Shown: positions 1-6,387 of the stretch, piece after piece
Layout: the number at the start of each line of letters is the position of its first letter
Numbering within the stretch: the stretch's first letter is position 1
Origin: an uncultured Oscillospiraceae bacterium
GTDB lineage: Bacteria; Bacillota; Clostridia; Oscillospirales; Oscillospiraceae
Assembly: GCA_934668295.1 (NCBI GenBank)
Contig: CAKUND010000044.1
Coordinates: forward strand, 1-13,258
Direction of reading: 5' to 3'
Length of the DNA stretch: 13,258 nucleotides
The notes under the pieces: generated by a model
The model's database searches: none
Told to the model about the DNA's origin: nothing
The model's input: the letters and a program-made list of their open reading frames with translations, nothing else
Position numbers and translations under genes: made by a program

Positions 1-644
1 TGCAGGGCCAGCATCAGCTCCGGGTGGATGCAGCGCGTAAAGGCGGCGAGCGCCGCCGTCTCCGGCTGGTCGAGCGGGGAAAAGCCCACAAAATCTCTTG
101 GCGCGGGGGTGGACACGCCCTGCGCCTTTTTGATGCGCCGCGCCGCTTCCCAGCGGGCAGGGTAGTTGAGATTCAGATCGACACCGCACAGGTTTGCCTT
201 CCAGCCAGACGGAAACGGGATATCGGGGTACTGCGCGGCAATGGACGCTGCCGCCCGGTATTCAGGACTTTCGGGTTCGCAGACGCCTGCGGCGAGATCG
301 GCCCCGTCCGGGTTGACCAGCGGGACAAGATAGACCATTGCGTTATGGTAGAGCTCCCGCGCAGGCGCGCCGCAGACTCTCCCGCCGTCCATCAGCGCAT
401 TGCAGAACGCAAACAGCCACTGCCAGACGGCGTCCGACGTGATCGTTTCGTTCGCGTGATGTCCGGCGGTGATGAGCAGCTTCCGACTGCCGGAGCCAAA
501 CTGCAGCGCGTACACGCTGCGGCCGAAGGCCGTGCGCGTGAGCGTTCTGACATAGACAAAAGGAAATTGCCGGCGCAGGCGCAGGAGATACGCCTCCTGC
601 CGGCAAGAGGTCATGGAAACAGGATCGGAAATCAGGTTCTGCAT
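1..644 (-). CDS. M14 family zinc carboxypeptidase (peptidoglycan-peptide type), 3' end cut by window edge
   Basis: Only the first 214 codons are present; the C-terminal part lies beyond position 1. Visible M14 landmarks: GHHANE at residues 61-66 (zinc ligands H63 and E66, matching HxxE), LVPLVNPDGADL at 106-117, and GVDLNLNYPARW at 154-165, the substrate-binding block. The third zinc histidine (usually in an HSQG/HTQG stretch) would lie just past the window edge. The short N-terminus with no signal peptide and the VDLN-x-NYPARW form resemble Firmicutes enzymes of the gamma-D-glutamyl-diaminopimelate peptidase group, which cut cell-wall peptides; that substrate is inferred. Position 159 is Leu where many M14 enzymes have Arg. 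The start at 644 is set by GGAGGGTG at 660-653, eight bases upstream. The gene follows the M18 aminopeptidase by 59 nt on the same strand. A regulatory hairpin covers its ribosome-binding site. Confidence 0.85.
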   Translation of the reverse strand, partial: MQNLISDPVSMTSCRQEAYLLRLRRQFPFVYVRTLTRTAFGRSVYALQFGSGSRKLLITAGHHANETITSDAVWQWLFAFCNALMDGGRVCGAPARELYHNAMVYLVPLVNPDGADLAAGVCEPESPEYRAAASIAAQYPDIPFPSGWKANLCGVDLNLNYPARWEAARRIKKAQGVSTPAPRDFVGFSPLDQPETAALAAFTRCIHPELMLAL

Positions 645-652
645 GGACAAAA

Positions 653-684
653 CACCCTCCAGCATATATCTATGTCGGAGGGTG
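653..684 (-). promoter_or_regulatory. Hairpin carrying the Shine-Dalgarno of the M14 gene, with a short U tract (attenuator-like)
   Basis: On the minus strand CACCCTCC (684-677) pairs perfectly with GGAGGGTG (660-653). The 16-nt interior contains a further CATA/TATG pairing. The 3' arm is the Shine-Dalgarno of the M14 gene, and TTTT follows immediately (652-649). It could act as an intrinsic terminator of the upstream transcript, as a translation-blocking hairpin, or both. The pairing is seen directly; the regulatory role is inference. Confidence 0.5.
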
Positions 685-703
685 CTTCTGTATGCCGGAA
701 TTT

Positions 704-2092
704 TTAATTCTGCTCGAAGAAAACCTTCATGCCCTTGTAGGTCATGTAGCAGTCGAGCTTCGCGACCGTCTCATACGGCGCGTGCATGGAAAGCACGGGA
801 ACGCCCGCGTCAAGCGTGTCGATGTTGCGCTTGGCCATGTACTTTGCGACCGTTCCGCCGCCGCCGGCGTCGGTCTTGCCGAGCTCGGCCATCTGCCACA
901 TGACGCCGTTGCTGTTGAACAGCTTGCGGACGCGGCCCACGACCTCGGCAGACGCGTCAGACGCGCCGCCCTTGCCGCCGGAGCCGGTGTATTTGCACAG
1001 ACCCACGCCGTAGTTGACATAGGCTGCGTTGCGGCGCTCGTAGACCTCGGAGAAGTTGGGGTCGTAAGCGGCGGTGACGTCGGCGGAGATGCAGAAGGAG
1101 TTTGCAAAGCAGTCGGTCAGCTCGACGGACTGCATCCGGCAGAGCGTCTTCATGAAATGCTCAAACGCCTCGGACTGCATGCCGGACACGCCCTCGGAGC
1201 CGATCTCCTCTTTGTCGGCAAAGATGCACACGGCGGTCTTCTCCGGCGCGTCCAGCTGCAAGATCGCGGCCAGCTCCGCGTACGCGCAGACGCGGTCGTC
1301 ATGGCCGTAGGCGCCGATGAGGCTGCGGTCGAAGCCAAGGTCACGGGCGTTCGCCGCCGGGACAGCTTCGAGCTCGGCGGAGATAAAATCTTCCTCCACG
1401 ATGCCGTATTTCTCATGCAGGATGCGCATGATGGCGAGCTTCACGCGGTCGGAACCGTCGTCGTCAGGCTCGGGCCAGCTGCCGATGAGGATATTGAGAG
1501 ATTCCGACGGAATGGCCTCGTTCAGCGGCTTTTTGCCCTGCTCGCGGCCCAGATGCGGCAGCAGATCGTTGATGACGAACTGCGGGTCTTCGGGATCCGC
1601 GCCGATCTTGACATAGACCTCGCTTCCGTCCGCGCGGACGATCTTGCCGTGCAGCTCCAGCGGGACCGTGACCCACTGGTACTTGCGGATGCCGCCGTAG
1701 TGGTGCGTCTTGATGTAGGCCAGCTCCGCATCTTCATACAGAGGATTGGGCTTGAAGTCCAGACGCGGCGCGTCGGTGTGGGCCGCGCCGATGTTCGCGC
1801 CCTCGGAAAGTGGCTTTTTGCCGATCACAGCCAGCAGGATGGACTTGCCGCGGTTGACGGAGTAGACCTTGTCGCCCGCCTTGAGGGCCATACCGGCGGT
1901 CAGCTCGCGGAAGCCCGCCTTTTCGGCCAGCTCCACAGCGGACACGACGCACTCGCGCTCGGTCTTCGAGCGGTCGAGGAACGCTTTATAGTCCTCGCAG
2001 TAGGCCAGCATCGCGGCCTCGTCCTCTTTGGTGAGACGGTCGCGGCCGTGCTTGGGCTGATAGAGCAGCGCCTCTCGTTCCTGTTTTGTCAT
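704..2092 (-). CDS. M18 family aminopeptidase (type 1, ApeA-like)
   Basis: A 462-residue cytoplasmic dinuclear-zinc aminopeptidase, removing N-terminal residues (acidic ones preferred in several family members) from peptides. All M18 metal-site blocks are visible: AAHTDAPRLDFKP with H105, GAYGHDDRVCAYA, FADKEEIGSEG (catalytic Glu pair), ISADVTAAYDP, and LSMHAPYE with H437 near the C-terminus. The length agrees with the roughly 450-465 aa of type 1 enzymes. The start at 2092 is set by AAAGGAGC (2107-2100) with an 8-nt spacer and by the usual family N-terminus. Oddly, the reading frame has no stop between this gene and the upstream coaE, so a 690-residue CoaE-M18 fusion could be made as well as the separate protein. 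The next gene, an M14 peptidase, suggests a peptide-processing theme. Confidence 0.93.
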   Translation of the reverse strand: MTKQEREALLYQPKHGRDRLTKEDEAAMLAYCEDYKAFLDRSKTERECVVSAVELAEKAGFRELTAGMALKAGDKVYSVNRGKSILLAVIGKKPLSEGANIGAAHTDAPRLDFKPNPLYEDAELAYIKTHHYGGIRKYQWVTVPLELHGKIVRADGSEVYVKIGADPEDPQFVINDLLPHLGREQGKKPLNEAIPSESLNILIGSWPEPDDDGSDRVKLAIMRILHEKYGIVEEDFISAELEAVPAANARDLGFDRSLIGAYGHDDRVCAYAELAAILQLDAPEKTAVCIFADKEEIGSEGVSGMQSEAFEHFMKTLCRMQSVELTDCFANSFCISADVTAAYDPNFSEVYERRNAAYVNYGVGLCKYTGSGGKGGASDASAEVVGRVRKLFNSNGVMWQMAELGKTDAGGGGTVAKYMAKRNIDTLDAGVPVLSMHAPYETVAKLDCYMTYKGMKVFFEQN

Positions 2093-2698
2093 GGGGAAAG
2101 CTCCTTTCAGAATGTTCGTTAGATATTGGTCAGCCGTGCGCGCGAATTGCTCCCGCGTCCCGGCGTTTTGGAGAATGGTGTCGCAGTGCGTTTCATAAAA
2201 GCTGTCCGCCTTCTGCGCGTCCACGCGCAGCGCGGCATACTCCCGCGTCAGGTGATCGCGCGCCATGATGCGCGCGATGCGCGTCTCGCGTCCGGCCAGC
2301 ACGGCCACGGTCGCATCACAGAGCGCGGCCAGCCCGGATTCAAACAAATTGATCGCGTCGACGGCGAACAGCCGCCGTCCGGCAGCCCGTTCCCGCACGA
2401 GCCTCGCGCGGACTGCGTTTCCAACATGGAAAAAGACGATCTCGTTGAGCTGCGCCATGCGCGCCTTATCGCCGAAGACCAGCTGCCCCAGCGTCTTGCG
2501 CCGCAGACTCCCGTCCGCGTCAAACGCGTCCGGGAAGGCCGAGAGCAGCTCCTGCCGCAGCGCAGCACCCTCGTCAGAGGCAAGCAGCGCGTAATACAGC
2601 GCGTCGCAGTCGACGATATACCCGCCGCGCCGCTCGATTTCCTGCAAAAGCGTTGTCTTGCCGCAGCCGGTCGGGCCGGTGATGCCGATAACAAGCAT
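2093..2698 (-). CDS. coaE: Dephospho-CoA kinase, without its own stop codon (open into the M18 gene)
   Basis: Catalyses the last step of coenzyme A synthesis: ATP-dependent phosphorylation of the ribose 3'-hydroxyl of dephospho-CoA. Evidence: P-loop GITGPTGCGKTT at the N-terminus (more often GLTGGIGSGKST), DCDALYYALL (the DAD-like acidic motif), the LFESGL segment in mid-protein, and the lid stretch ARDHLTREYAALRVDAQ. The C-terminal part, CDTILQNAGTREQF, is the usual family ending, so the kinase looks complete at about 200 residues. The start at 2698 has GAGG seven bases upstream; an alternative ATG at 2704 overlaps the Sua5 stop as ATGA. No stop follows: the frame continues through the Shine-Dalgarno and ATG of the aminopeptidase. 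A TAA at 2121-2119 lies in another frame, so a one-base indel could explain the loss. Confidence 0.88.
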
Positions 2699-2700
2699 GC

Positions 2701-3723
2701 TCATACCTCGATCACGTGGAAGCCCGCCGCTTTTTTCAGCCGGTTCGCGACGGCGAGACCGAGCCCCGCCGTGTCGGGGCACTGGGCGTAAATCTCCGTG
2801 ACGGCCTCATGGTCAAATTCGCGCAGCGCGTCGAACACGCGCCGGGCCTGCTCGGCCTTGTCTGCCGCCGGGCCAAGATCGTGGATGCTGCGGCCGGGGA
2901 ACAGGGCTTTGAACTCCGTAAAGCAGATCACGCCCGCGCCCTCCGGCAGATGGGACTGTATGTACCGCGCGGAGGCTTCCGGATCGCCGGTCACGACCGT
3001 GACGGGGGCCTTGGGCGCGTAATGGCGGTATTTCATGCCAGGGGCCTTGGGGCGCTCGCCGTCCTTTAAGAGCGAGACAACGGCCTTGTCCACGTCCACA
3101 TGGCCGAGAATCGCCTCCAGCGCCTCGAGCGGCAGCCCGCCCGGACGAAGGAGCCGCGGCGGTGTGCACGTCAGGTCGATGATCGTCGATTCCACGCCGA
3201 CCGCGCAGGGGCCGCCGTCGAACATGCCCTCGATCTTGCCGTCCATGTCCTCGATCATGTCTTCGATGCACGTCGGGCTCGGGCGGCCCGAGGTATTGCC
3301 GGATGGAGCCGCGATGGGCACGTCTGCCGCGGCGATGACCGCGCGCGTGATGGGGTGGTTTGGGCAGCGGACGCCGACGGTCTCCAGTCCGCCCGTCGTG
3401 CGCAGCGGCACGATGGGCTTGCGCGGCAGGATCATCGTCAGCGGACCCGGCCAGAAGTTCTCTGCCAGCGCATAAGCCTCCGGCGGGACAGCTTCGCAGT
3501 ACCGCGCCAGCCACGAGCTGTCGGGCACGTGGATGATCAGCGGATTGTCCTGCGGGCGGCCCTTGGCCAGAAAAATGCGCAGCACCGCGTCCTCGTTCAG
3601 CGCATCCGCGCCGAGGCCGTAGACCGTCTCCGTCGGGATCGCCAGCAGCCCGCCATCCCGGATGATCTTCGCGGCAGCCTCGATATTCTCATTTGTGGGG
3701 TCTTTAAAGTAGACTGTTTTCAC
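2701..3723 (-). CDS. ywlC: L-threonylcarbamoyladenylate synthase, Sua5/YwlC type
   Basis: Makes threonylcarbamoyl-AMP from L-threonine, bicarbonate and ATP, the first step of the universal t6A37 modification of ANN-decoding tRNAs. The N-terminal YrdC domain (about residues 10-200) contains PTETVYGLG (30-38) and KGRPQDNPL (54-62), then GNTSGRPSPT. A linker with APGMKYRHYAPKAPV leads to the C-terminal Sua5 domain (about 235-340). At 340 residues it is the long Sua5 form, not the short TsaC. The start codon is GTG at 3723, preceded by AAGGA with a proper spacer. The stop overlaps an ATG of coaE by four bases, so the two are probably translationally coupled. Neighbourhood with prfA resembles the prfA-ywlC region of Bacillus. 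Confidence 0.95.
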   Translation of the reverse strand: MKTVYFKDPTNENIEAAAKIIRDGGLLAIPTETVYGLGADALNEDAVLRIFLAKGRPQDNPLIIHVPDSSWLARYCEAVPPEAYALAENFWPGPLTMILPRKPIVPLRTTGGLETVGVRCPNHPITRAVIAAADVPIAAPSGNTSGRPSPTCIEDMIEDMDGKIEGMFDGGPCAVGVESTIIDLTCTPPRLLRPGGLPLEALEAILGHVDVDKAVVSLLKDGERPKAPGMKYRHYAPKAPVTVVTGDPEASARYIQSHLPEGAGVICFTEFKALFPGRSIHDLGPAADKAEQARRVFDALREFDHEAVTEIYAQCPDTAGLGLAVANRLKKAAGFHVIEV

Positions 3724-3784
3724 GTGGATTCCTTCTTGCGTTTATGGTGTGTGTTTGTGGGATAGTGCGAATTTGCAGAGACTC

Positions 3785-3891
3785 TGTAGGGGTCGATGCC
3801 CACATCGGCCCGTGAGGAAGCTGCGGATTCGCCGTAGGTTTCCGAAAAAACCACTGCATTCTGCGGGCGGACAGAGTCGTCCGCCCCTACA
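3785..3891. repeat. Palindromic intergenic repeat, unit 1 (TGTAGGGG...CCCCTACA)
   Basis: A 107-bp unit bounded by TGTAGGGG (3785-3792) and its inverse CCCCTACA (3884-3891). It holds two hairpins: GGTCGATG/CATCGGCC (3791-3798 with 3803-3810, one G-T pair) and GGGCGGAC/GTCCGCCC (3865-3872 with 3879-3886, loop AGAGTC). The core at 3816-3844 matches unit 2 at 25 of 29 positions, exactly 130 bp apart. It has no coding capacity. It looks like a REP- or MITE-type element; the multi-copy nature outside this window is inference. Confidence 0.7.
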
Positions 3892-3914
3892 GAGGGCAGG
3901 GCATAGGGCGCTTT

Positions 3915-3999
3915 TGTAGGGGCCGACGACTCTGTCGGCCCTCTGGGAAGCTGCGAATCTGCCGTAGATTTCCGTACAATCGGTGCATCCCGCCCCTAC
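3915..3999. repeat. Palindromic intergenic repeat, unit 2, overlapping a stop codon
   Basis: An 85-bp unit starting TGTAGGGG (3915-3922) and ending CCCCTAC (3993-3999). Its hairpin GGGCCGAC/GTCGGCCC (3920-3927 with 3934-3941) has loop GACTCT, the reverse complement of the AGAGTC loop in the right hairpin of unit 1. So this hairpin and the right end of unit 1 are inverted copies. The core at 3946-3974 is a direct repeat of unit 1. The right end supplies the TAG stop of the SdpI-like gene (3998-3996). Its hairpins may also act as weak transcription terminators or RNA stabilisers between the SdpI-like gene and ywlC. Confidence 0.7.
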
Positions 4000-4391
4000 T
4001 GACGGTGTTCTGAATTTGAATGGTTTCCGTTTTGATCAAAATGCTTCCGCAGGGCGTGCTCGGTCGGGATGATCACGCAGAGCATCGGAACGATCTGGAC
4101 AAACACAATGATCACGCCGGTCATGCCGATCGTTTCCGTGCCGCGGTTTATCACGAACAGCATCGGAAGCACGGACAGCGGCAGCAGGATCAGGCCACAG
4201 ATGAACCAGTACCGCCCGCAGACACGGTGAGCAAGCTTCCATGTTTCCTGATTCTTCATGGACATCGTCGTCCGGTAGCCGAACGTCGCGTTGATATCCC
4301 TGGGCGGCCTTTTGAAAAAGCTCCGCCCGAAGCCGATCATCGTGGCCGGGATCAACAGCGTATACAGCAGCATCATGCACCAGAATACCAT
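3996..4391 (-). CDS. SdpI family small integral membrane protein
   Basis: A 131-residue protein with three predicted membrane helices (about residues 1-21, 61-81 and 90-111). Between the first and second lies the SdpI-family signature NATFGYRTTMSMKNQETW (34-51), with the GYRT and SMKN-x-x-TW pattern intact. SdpI of Bacillus is the immunity and signalling partner of the SdpC killing peptide. Stand-alone homologues are common and mostly uncharacterised, and no toxin gene is seen here, so an immunity role is not supported. The start at 4391 has AGGAGG at 4404-4399 with a 7-nt spacer; the longer frame to 4418 would place the Shine-Dalgarno inside the gene. It follows prfA by 32 nt, so probably shares its transcript. 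The TAG stop is part of repeat unit 2. Confidence 0.8.
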   Translation of the reverse strand: MVFWCMMLLYTLLIPATMIGFGRSFFKRPPRDINATFGYRTTMSMKNQETWKLAHRVCGRYWFICGLILLPLSVLPMLFVINRGTETIGMTGVIIVFVQIVPMLCVIIPTEHALRKHFDQNGNHSNSEHRQ

Positions 4392-4423
4392 CGCCATACC
4401 TCCTGCGCTGTCAAACAAACCGG

Positions 4424-5497
4424 TTATGTCTCCCCGCTGCTTTGCAGCTTTTCCGCCTGGTCGGCAGTGACGAGGGCGTCGATCAGCTCGTCCAAAGCGC
4501 CGTCCATGATGGAGTCGATCTTATAAAGCGTCAGGCCGATGCGGTGGTCGGTGACGCGGCCCTGCGGGAAATTGTAGGTGCGGATGCGCTCGTTGCGCAT
4601 GCCGGTGCCGACCTGGCTGCGGCGCTCGGAGGTGACGGCGGATTCGATGCGCTCCTGCTCGATCTGATAGAGCTTGGAGGCCAGCATCTGCATGCACTTT
4701 TCCCGGTTCTGCACCTGGCTGCGTTCCTCCTGACAGGCCACGACGATGCCGGACGGCTTGTGGATGAGGCGCACGGCGGAGCTGGTCTTGTTGATATGCT
4801 GCCCGCCTGCGCCGGACGAACGGTAGACCTGCATCTCGATATCCTCGGGCCGGATATCGACCTCGGCCTGCTCCATCTCGGGGAGCACCGCGACCGTCGC
4901 GGTCGACGTGTGGACGCGCCCGCCGGACTCTGTCTCCGGGACGCGCTGGACGCGGTGGACGCCGGATTCAAATTTGAGTCTGGAGTACGCACCCACGCCC
5001 TGAATCTCAAAATCGGCTTCCTTGATGCCGCCGAGCTCCGTTTCATTGTAGTTTAACAGCGTGACCGTCCAGCGCTTCGACTCTGCGTACATCGTGTACA
5101 TCCGGTATAAGCTGTGGGCGAACAGCGCGCTTTCCTCGCCGCCGACGCCGCCTCGGATCTCCATGATGACGCTCTTGTCGTCGTTCGGGTCGCGCGGCAG
5201 CAGCAGAATTTTCAGCTCCTGCTCCAGCTCCTCCAGCTTTTTCTTGTTTGCGGAGAATTCCTCCTGGCAGAGCGCCTTCATTTCAGGCTCAAGTCCCTCG
5301 GAGAGCATGGCGCGCAGCTCGTCCTGCTCCTGCAGCGTTCTGTTATAGCTGCGGTAGGCCGCGATGATGGGTTCGAGCTGCCGCTGCTCCTTTAGCAGCT
5401 GCGATGCGGCCTTCGGGTCGTTATAAAAATCCGGCTGCGCGGCGCGCTCCGCCATTTCAAGGTAGCGCGCCTCGACCAGCTTCAGTTTTTCCAGCAT
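4424..5497 (-). CDS. prfA: Peptide chain release factor 1
   Basis: A 357-residue class I release factor that recognises UAA and UAG in the ribosomal A site and triggers peptidyl-tRNA hydrolysis. The domain order is typical: an N-terminal helical domain (MLEKLKLVEARYLEM onward), then the codon-recognition domain with the PxT tripeptide as PET (in RVPETESGGRVHTS), then the catalytic GGQ loop in RSSGAGGQHINKTSSAVRL. The frame stays open to 5590, but the family start is the ATG at 5497, which has GAGGAAG a few bases upstream and sits about 27 nt behind a promoter. The GGQ methyltransferase gene prmC, often adjacent to prfA in Firmicutes, is not next to it here; an SdpI-like gene follows instead. 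Confidence 0.97.
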   Translation of the reverse strand: MLEKLKLVEARYLEMAERAAQPDFYNDPKAASQLLKEQRQLEPIIAAYRSYNRTLQEQDELRAMLSEGLEPEMKALCQEEFSANKKKLEELEQELKILLLPRDPNDDKSVIMEIRGGVGGEESALFAHSLYRMYTMYAESKRWTVTLLNYNETELGGIKEADFEIQGVGAYSRLKFESGVHRVQRVPETESGGRVHTSTATVAVLPEMEQAEVDIRPEDIEMQVYRSSGAGGQHINKTSSAVRLIHKPSGIVVACQEERSQVQNREKCMQMLASKLYQIEQERIESAVTSERRSQVGTGMRNERIRTYNFPQGRVTDHRIGLTLYKIDSIMDGALDELIDALVTADQAEKLQSSGET

Positions 5498-5530
5498 ATG
5501 CTTCCTCACAAAATCCGTGTTCTGAAAACT

Positions 5531-5559
5531 ATCATACTCTATTTTGCCCGTAACGTCAA
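5531..5559 (-). promoter_or_regulatory. Sigma-A promoter of the prfA operon
   Basis: Minus strand: -35 TTGACG (5559-5554), 17-nt spacer, -10 TATGAT (5536-5531). The predicted transcript start is near 5524, giving a leader of about 27 nt before the prfA ATG. Each hexamer has one mismatch to consensus. Confidence 0.75.
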
Positions 5560-5623
5560 ATATCTGAACGGCTTTTGCGCATACTAACAAAAGATTTTTG
5601 AAGATTTATGAAAGGAGCGCGCC

Positions 5624-6316
5624 ATGAAAAAACTTCTCTGCCTGCTTGCGGCGCTGGCGCTGCTGATGCGGCCGCTTCGGGCTGCGGAGGAACCGCAGCG
5701 CTATCTTGCGCTGACATTTGACGACGGGCCGTCCGGCGAGCTGACCGAGCGGCTTCTGGAGGGGCTGGCTGAGCGGCAGGTGCACGCAACGTTTTTTGTC
5801 TGCGGCTACCGCATTGCGGAGTTTCCGGATACGCTTTCGCACATCGCTGCGGCCGGTCACGAGATCGGCCTGCACAGCAGCAATCATGATTATATGCAGA
5901 AAATGGACTATGTGACAGCGCTGAGCGATCTGACCGGCTGCGCAAAGGCTGTGGAGGACGCCTGCGGTGTGCGGGCGCGGCTGTTTCGGCCGCCCGGCGG
6001 GCTGTACGGCGACACGCTTCTGAAGGCGGCGGGGGACGCGGGGCTGTCGGTCATTTTGTGGTCGGTCGACCCGTGCGACTGGAACGAGGCCGCGTGGGAC
6101 GGCGTTCTGCCGACGGTCCTGTCCGAGGCGCACGACGGCAGGATCATCCTCATGCACGATCTGTCCGCGCACTCGGTCACGTGCGCGCTGCAGGCTGTCG
6201 ACCGGCTGCAGGCGCGAGGCTATACGTTCTGCACCGTCTCAGAGCTGGCCGCGCTGCGCGGCACGGCGCTTCTGCCCGGCAAGGTCTATACCGGCTTTCC
6301 GCCGCTGGACGGTTGA
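5624..6316 (+). CDS. Secreted polysaccharide deacetylase (NodB/CE4 domain)
   Basis: A 230-residue CE4 enzyme, probably removing N-acetyl groups from peptidoglycan or a related glycan outside the membrane. Residues 1-20 form a signal peptide (KK, then a Leu/Ala-rich core, cleavage likely after LRA). CE4 motifs are complete: TFDDGP at 31-36 (catalytic base D33, metal ligand D34), HSSNH at 84-88 (metal histidines 84 and 88), RPPGG at 122-126, ILWSVDPCDW at 144-153, and ILMHD at 175-179 (catalytic H178). The start at 5624 has AGGAG six to seven bases upstream. It is divergent from prfA, and no convincing promoter was found in the 126-nt gap on this strand. The exact substrate cannot be told from sequence; a sporulation (PdaA/PdaB-like) role is possible but unproven. 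Confidence 0.93.
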   Translation: MKKLLCLLAALALLMRPLRAAEEPQRYLALTFDDGPSGELTERLLEGLAERQVHATFFVCGYRIAEFPDTLSHIAAAGHEIGLHSSNHDYMQKMDYVTALSDLTGCAKAVEDACGVRARLFRPPGGLYGDTLLKAAGDAGLSVILWSVDPCDWNEAAWDGVLPTVLSEAHDGRIILMHDLSAHSVTCALQAVDRLQARGYTFCTVSELAALRGTALLPGKVYTGFPPLDG

Positions 6317-6341
6317 CGCAGGGCGCATTCCGGGGTAAAAT
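6313..6341 (+). promoter_or_regulatory. Sigma-A promoter of the formyltetrahydrofolate cyclo-ligase gene
   Basis: -35 TTGACG (6313-6318), 17-nt spacer, -10 TAAAAT (6336-6341). The -35 overlaps the TGA stop of the deacetylase gene (6314-6316). Predicted start is near 6348, leaving a leader of about 40 nt. Confidence 0.7.
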
Positions 6342-6351
6342 AGGGAAAACG

Positions 6352-6367
6352 CCTGCCTTGCGGCAGG
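6352..6367 (+). other. Small leader hairpin before the cyclo-ligase gene
   Basis: CCTGCC (6352-6357) and GGCAGG (6362-6367) pair around a TTGC loop, starting about four bases after the predicted transcript start and ending ahead of the Shine-Dalgarno GGGAGG. No T tract follows, so it is not a terminator. It may stabilise the 5' end of the mRNA; that is inference. Confidence 0.4.
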
Positions 6368-6387
6368 ACTCCCCGGGAGGCATACAT

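Noticed and set aside
24..707. Plus-strand open frame of 227 codons at the left edge
   Set aside because: It is antisense to the M14 peptidase, whose zinc-binding motifs and ribosome-binding site are clear; composition is Arg-rich shadow type.
692..2122. Long plus-strand open frame (476 codons) opposite the M18 aminopeptidase
   Set aside because: It is the antisense mirror of a conserved gene in GC-rich DNA, matches no family and has no suitable Shine-Dalgarno.
3724..3995. Possible small RNA or riboswitch in the gap between the SdpI-like gene and ywlC
   Set aside because: The hairpins are explained by the two palindromic repeats, no conserved riboswitch core was recognised and no promoter stood out.
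3785..4000. CRISPR-like repetition
   Set aside because: Only two imperfect copies, each with terminal inverted repeats; no short identical repeats with unique spacers and no cas genes.
3996..4391. SdpC/SdpI toxin-immunity pair
   Set aside because: Only the SdpI-like protein is present; no SdpC-like toxin or SdpA/SdpB-type maturation gene is near.
5498..5590. N-terminal extension of prfA by 31 codons
   Set aside because: It would place the start upstream of the identified promoter; the family N-terminus (MLEKL) and a Shine-Dalgarno support 5497.
6058..6387. N-terminal extension of the cyclo-ligase by 110 codons
   Set aside because: It is an alternate reading of the deacetylase gene; the family start and GGGAGG support 6388.
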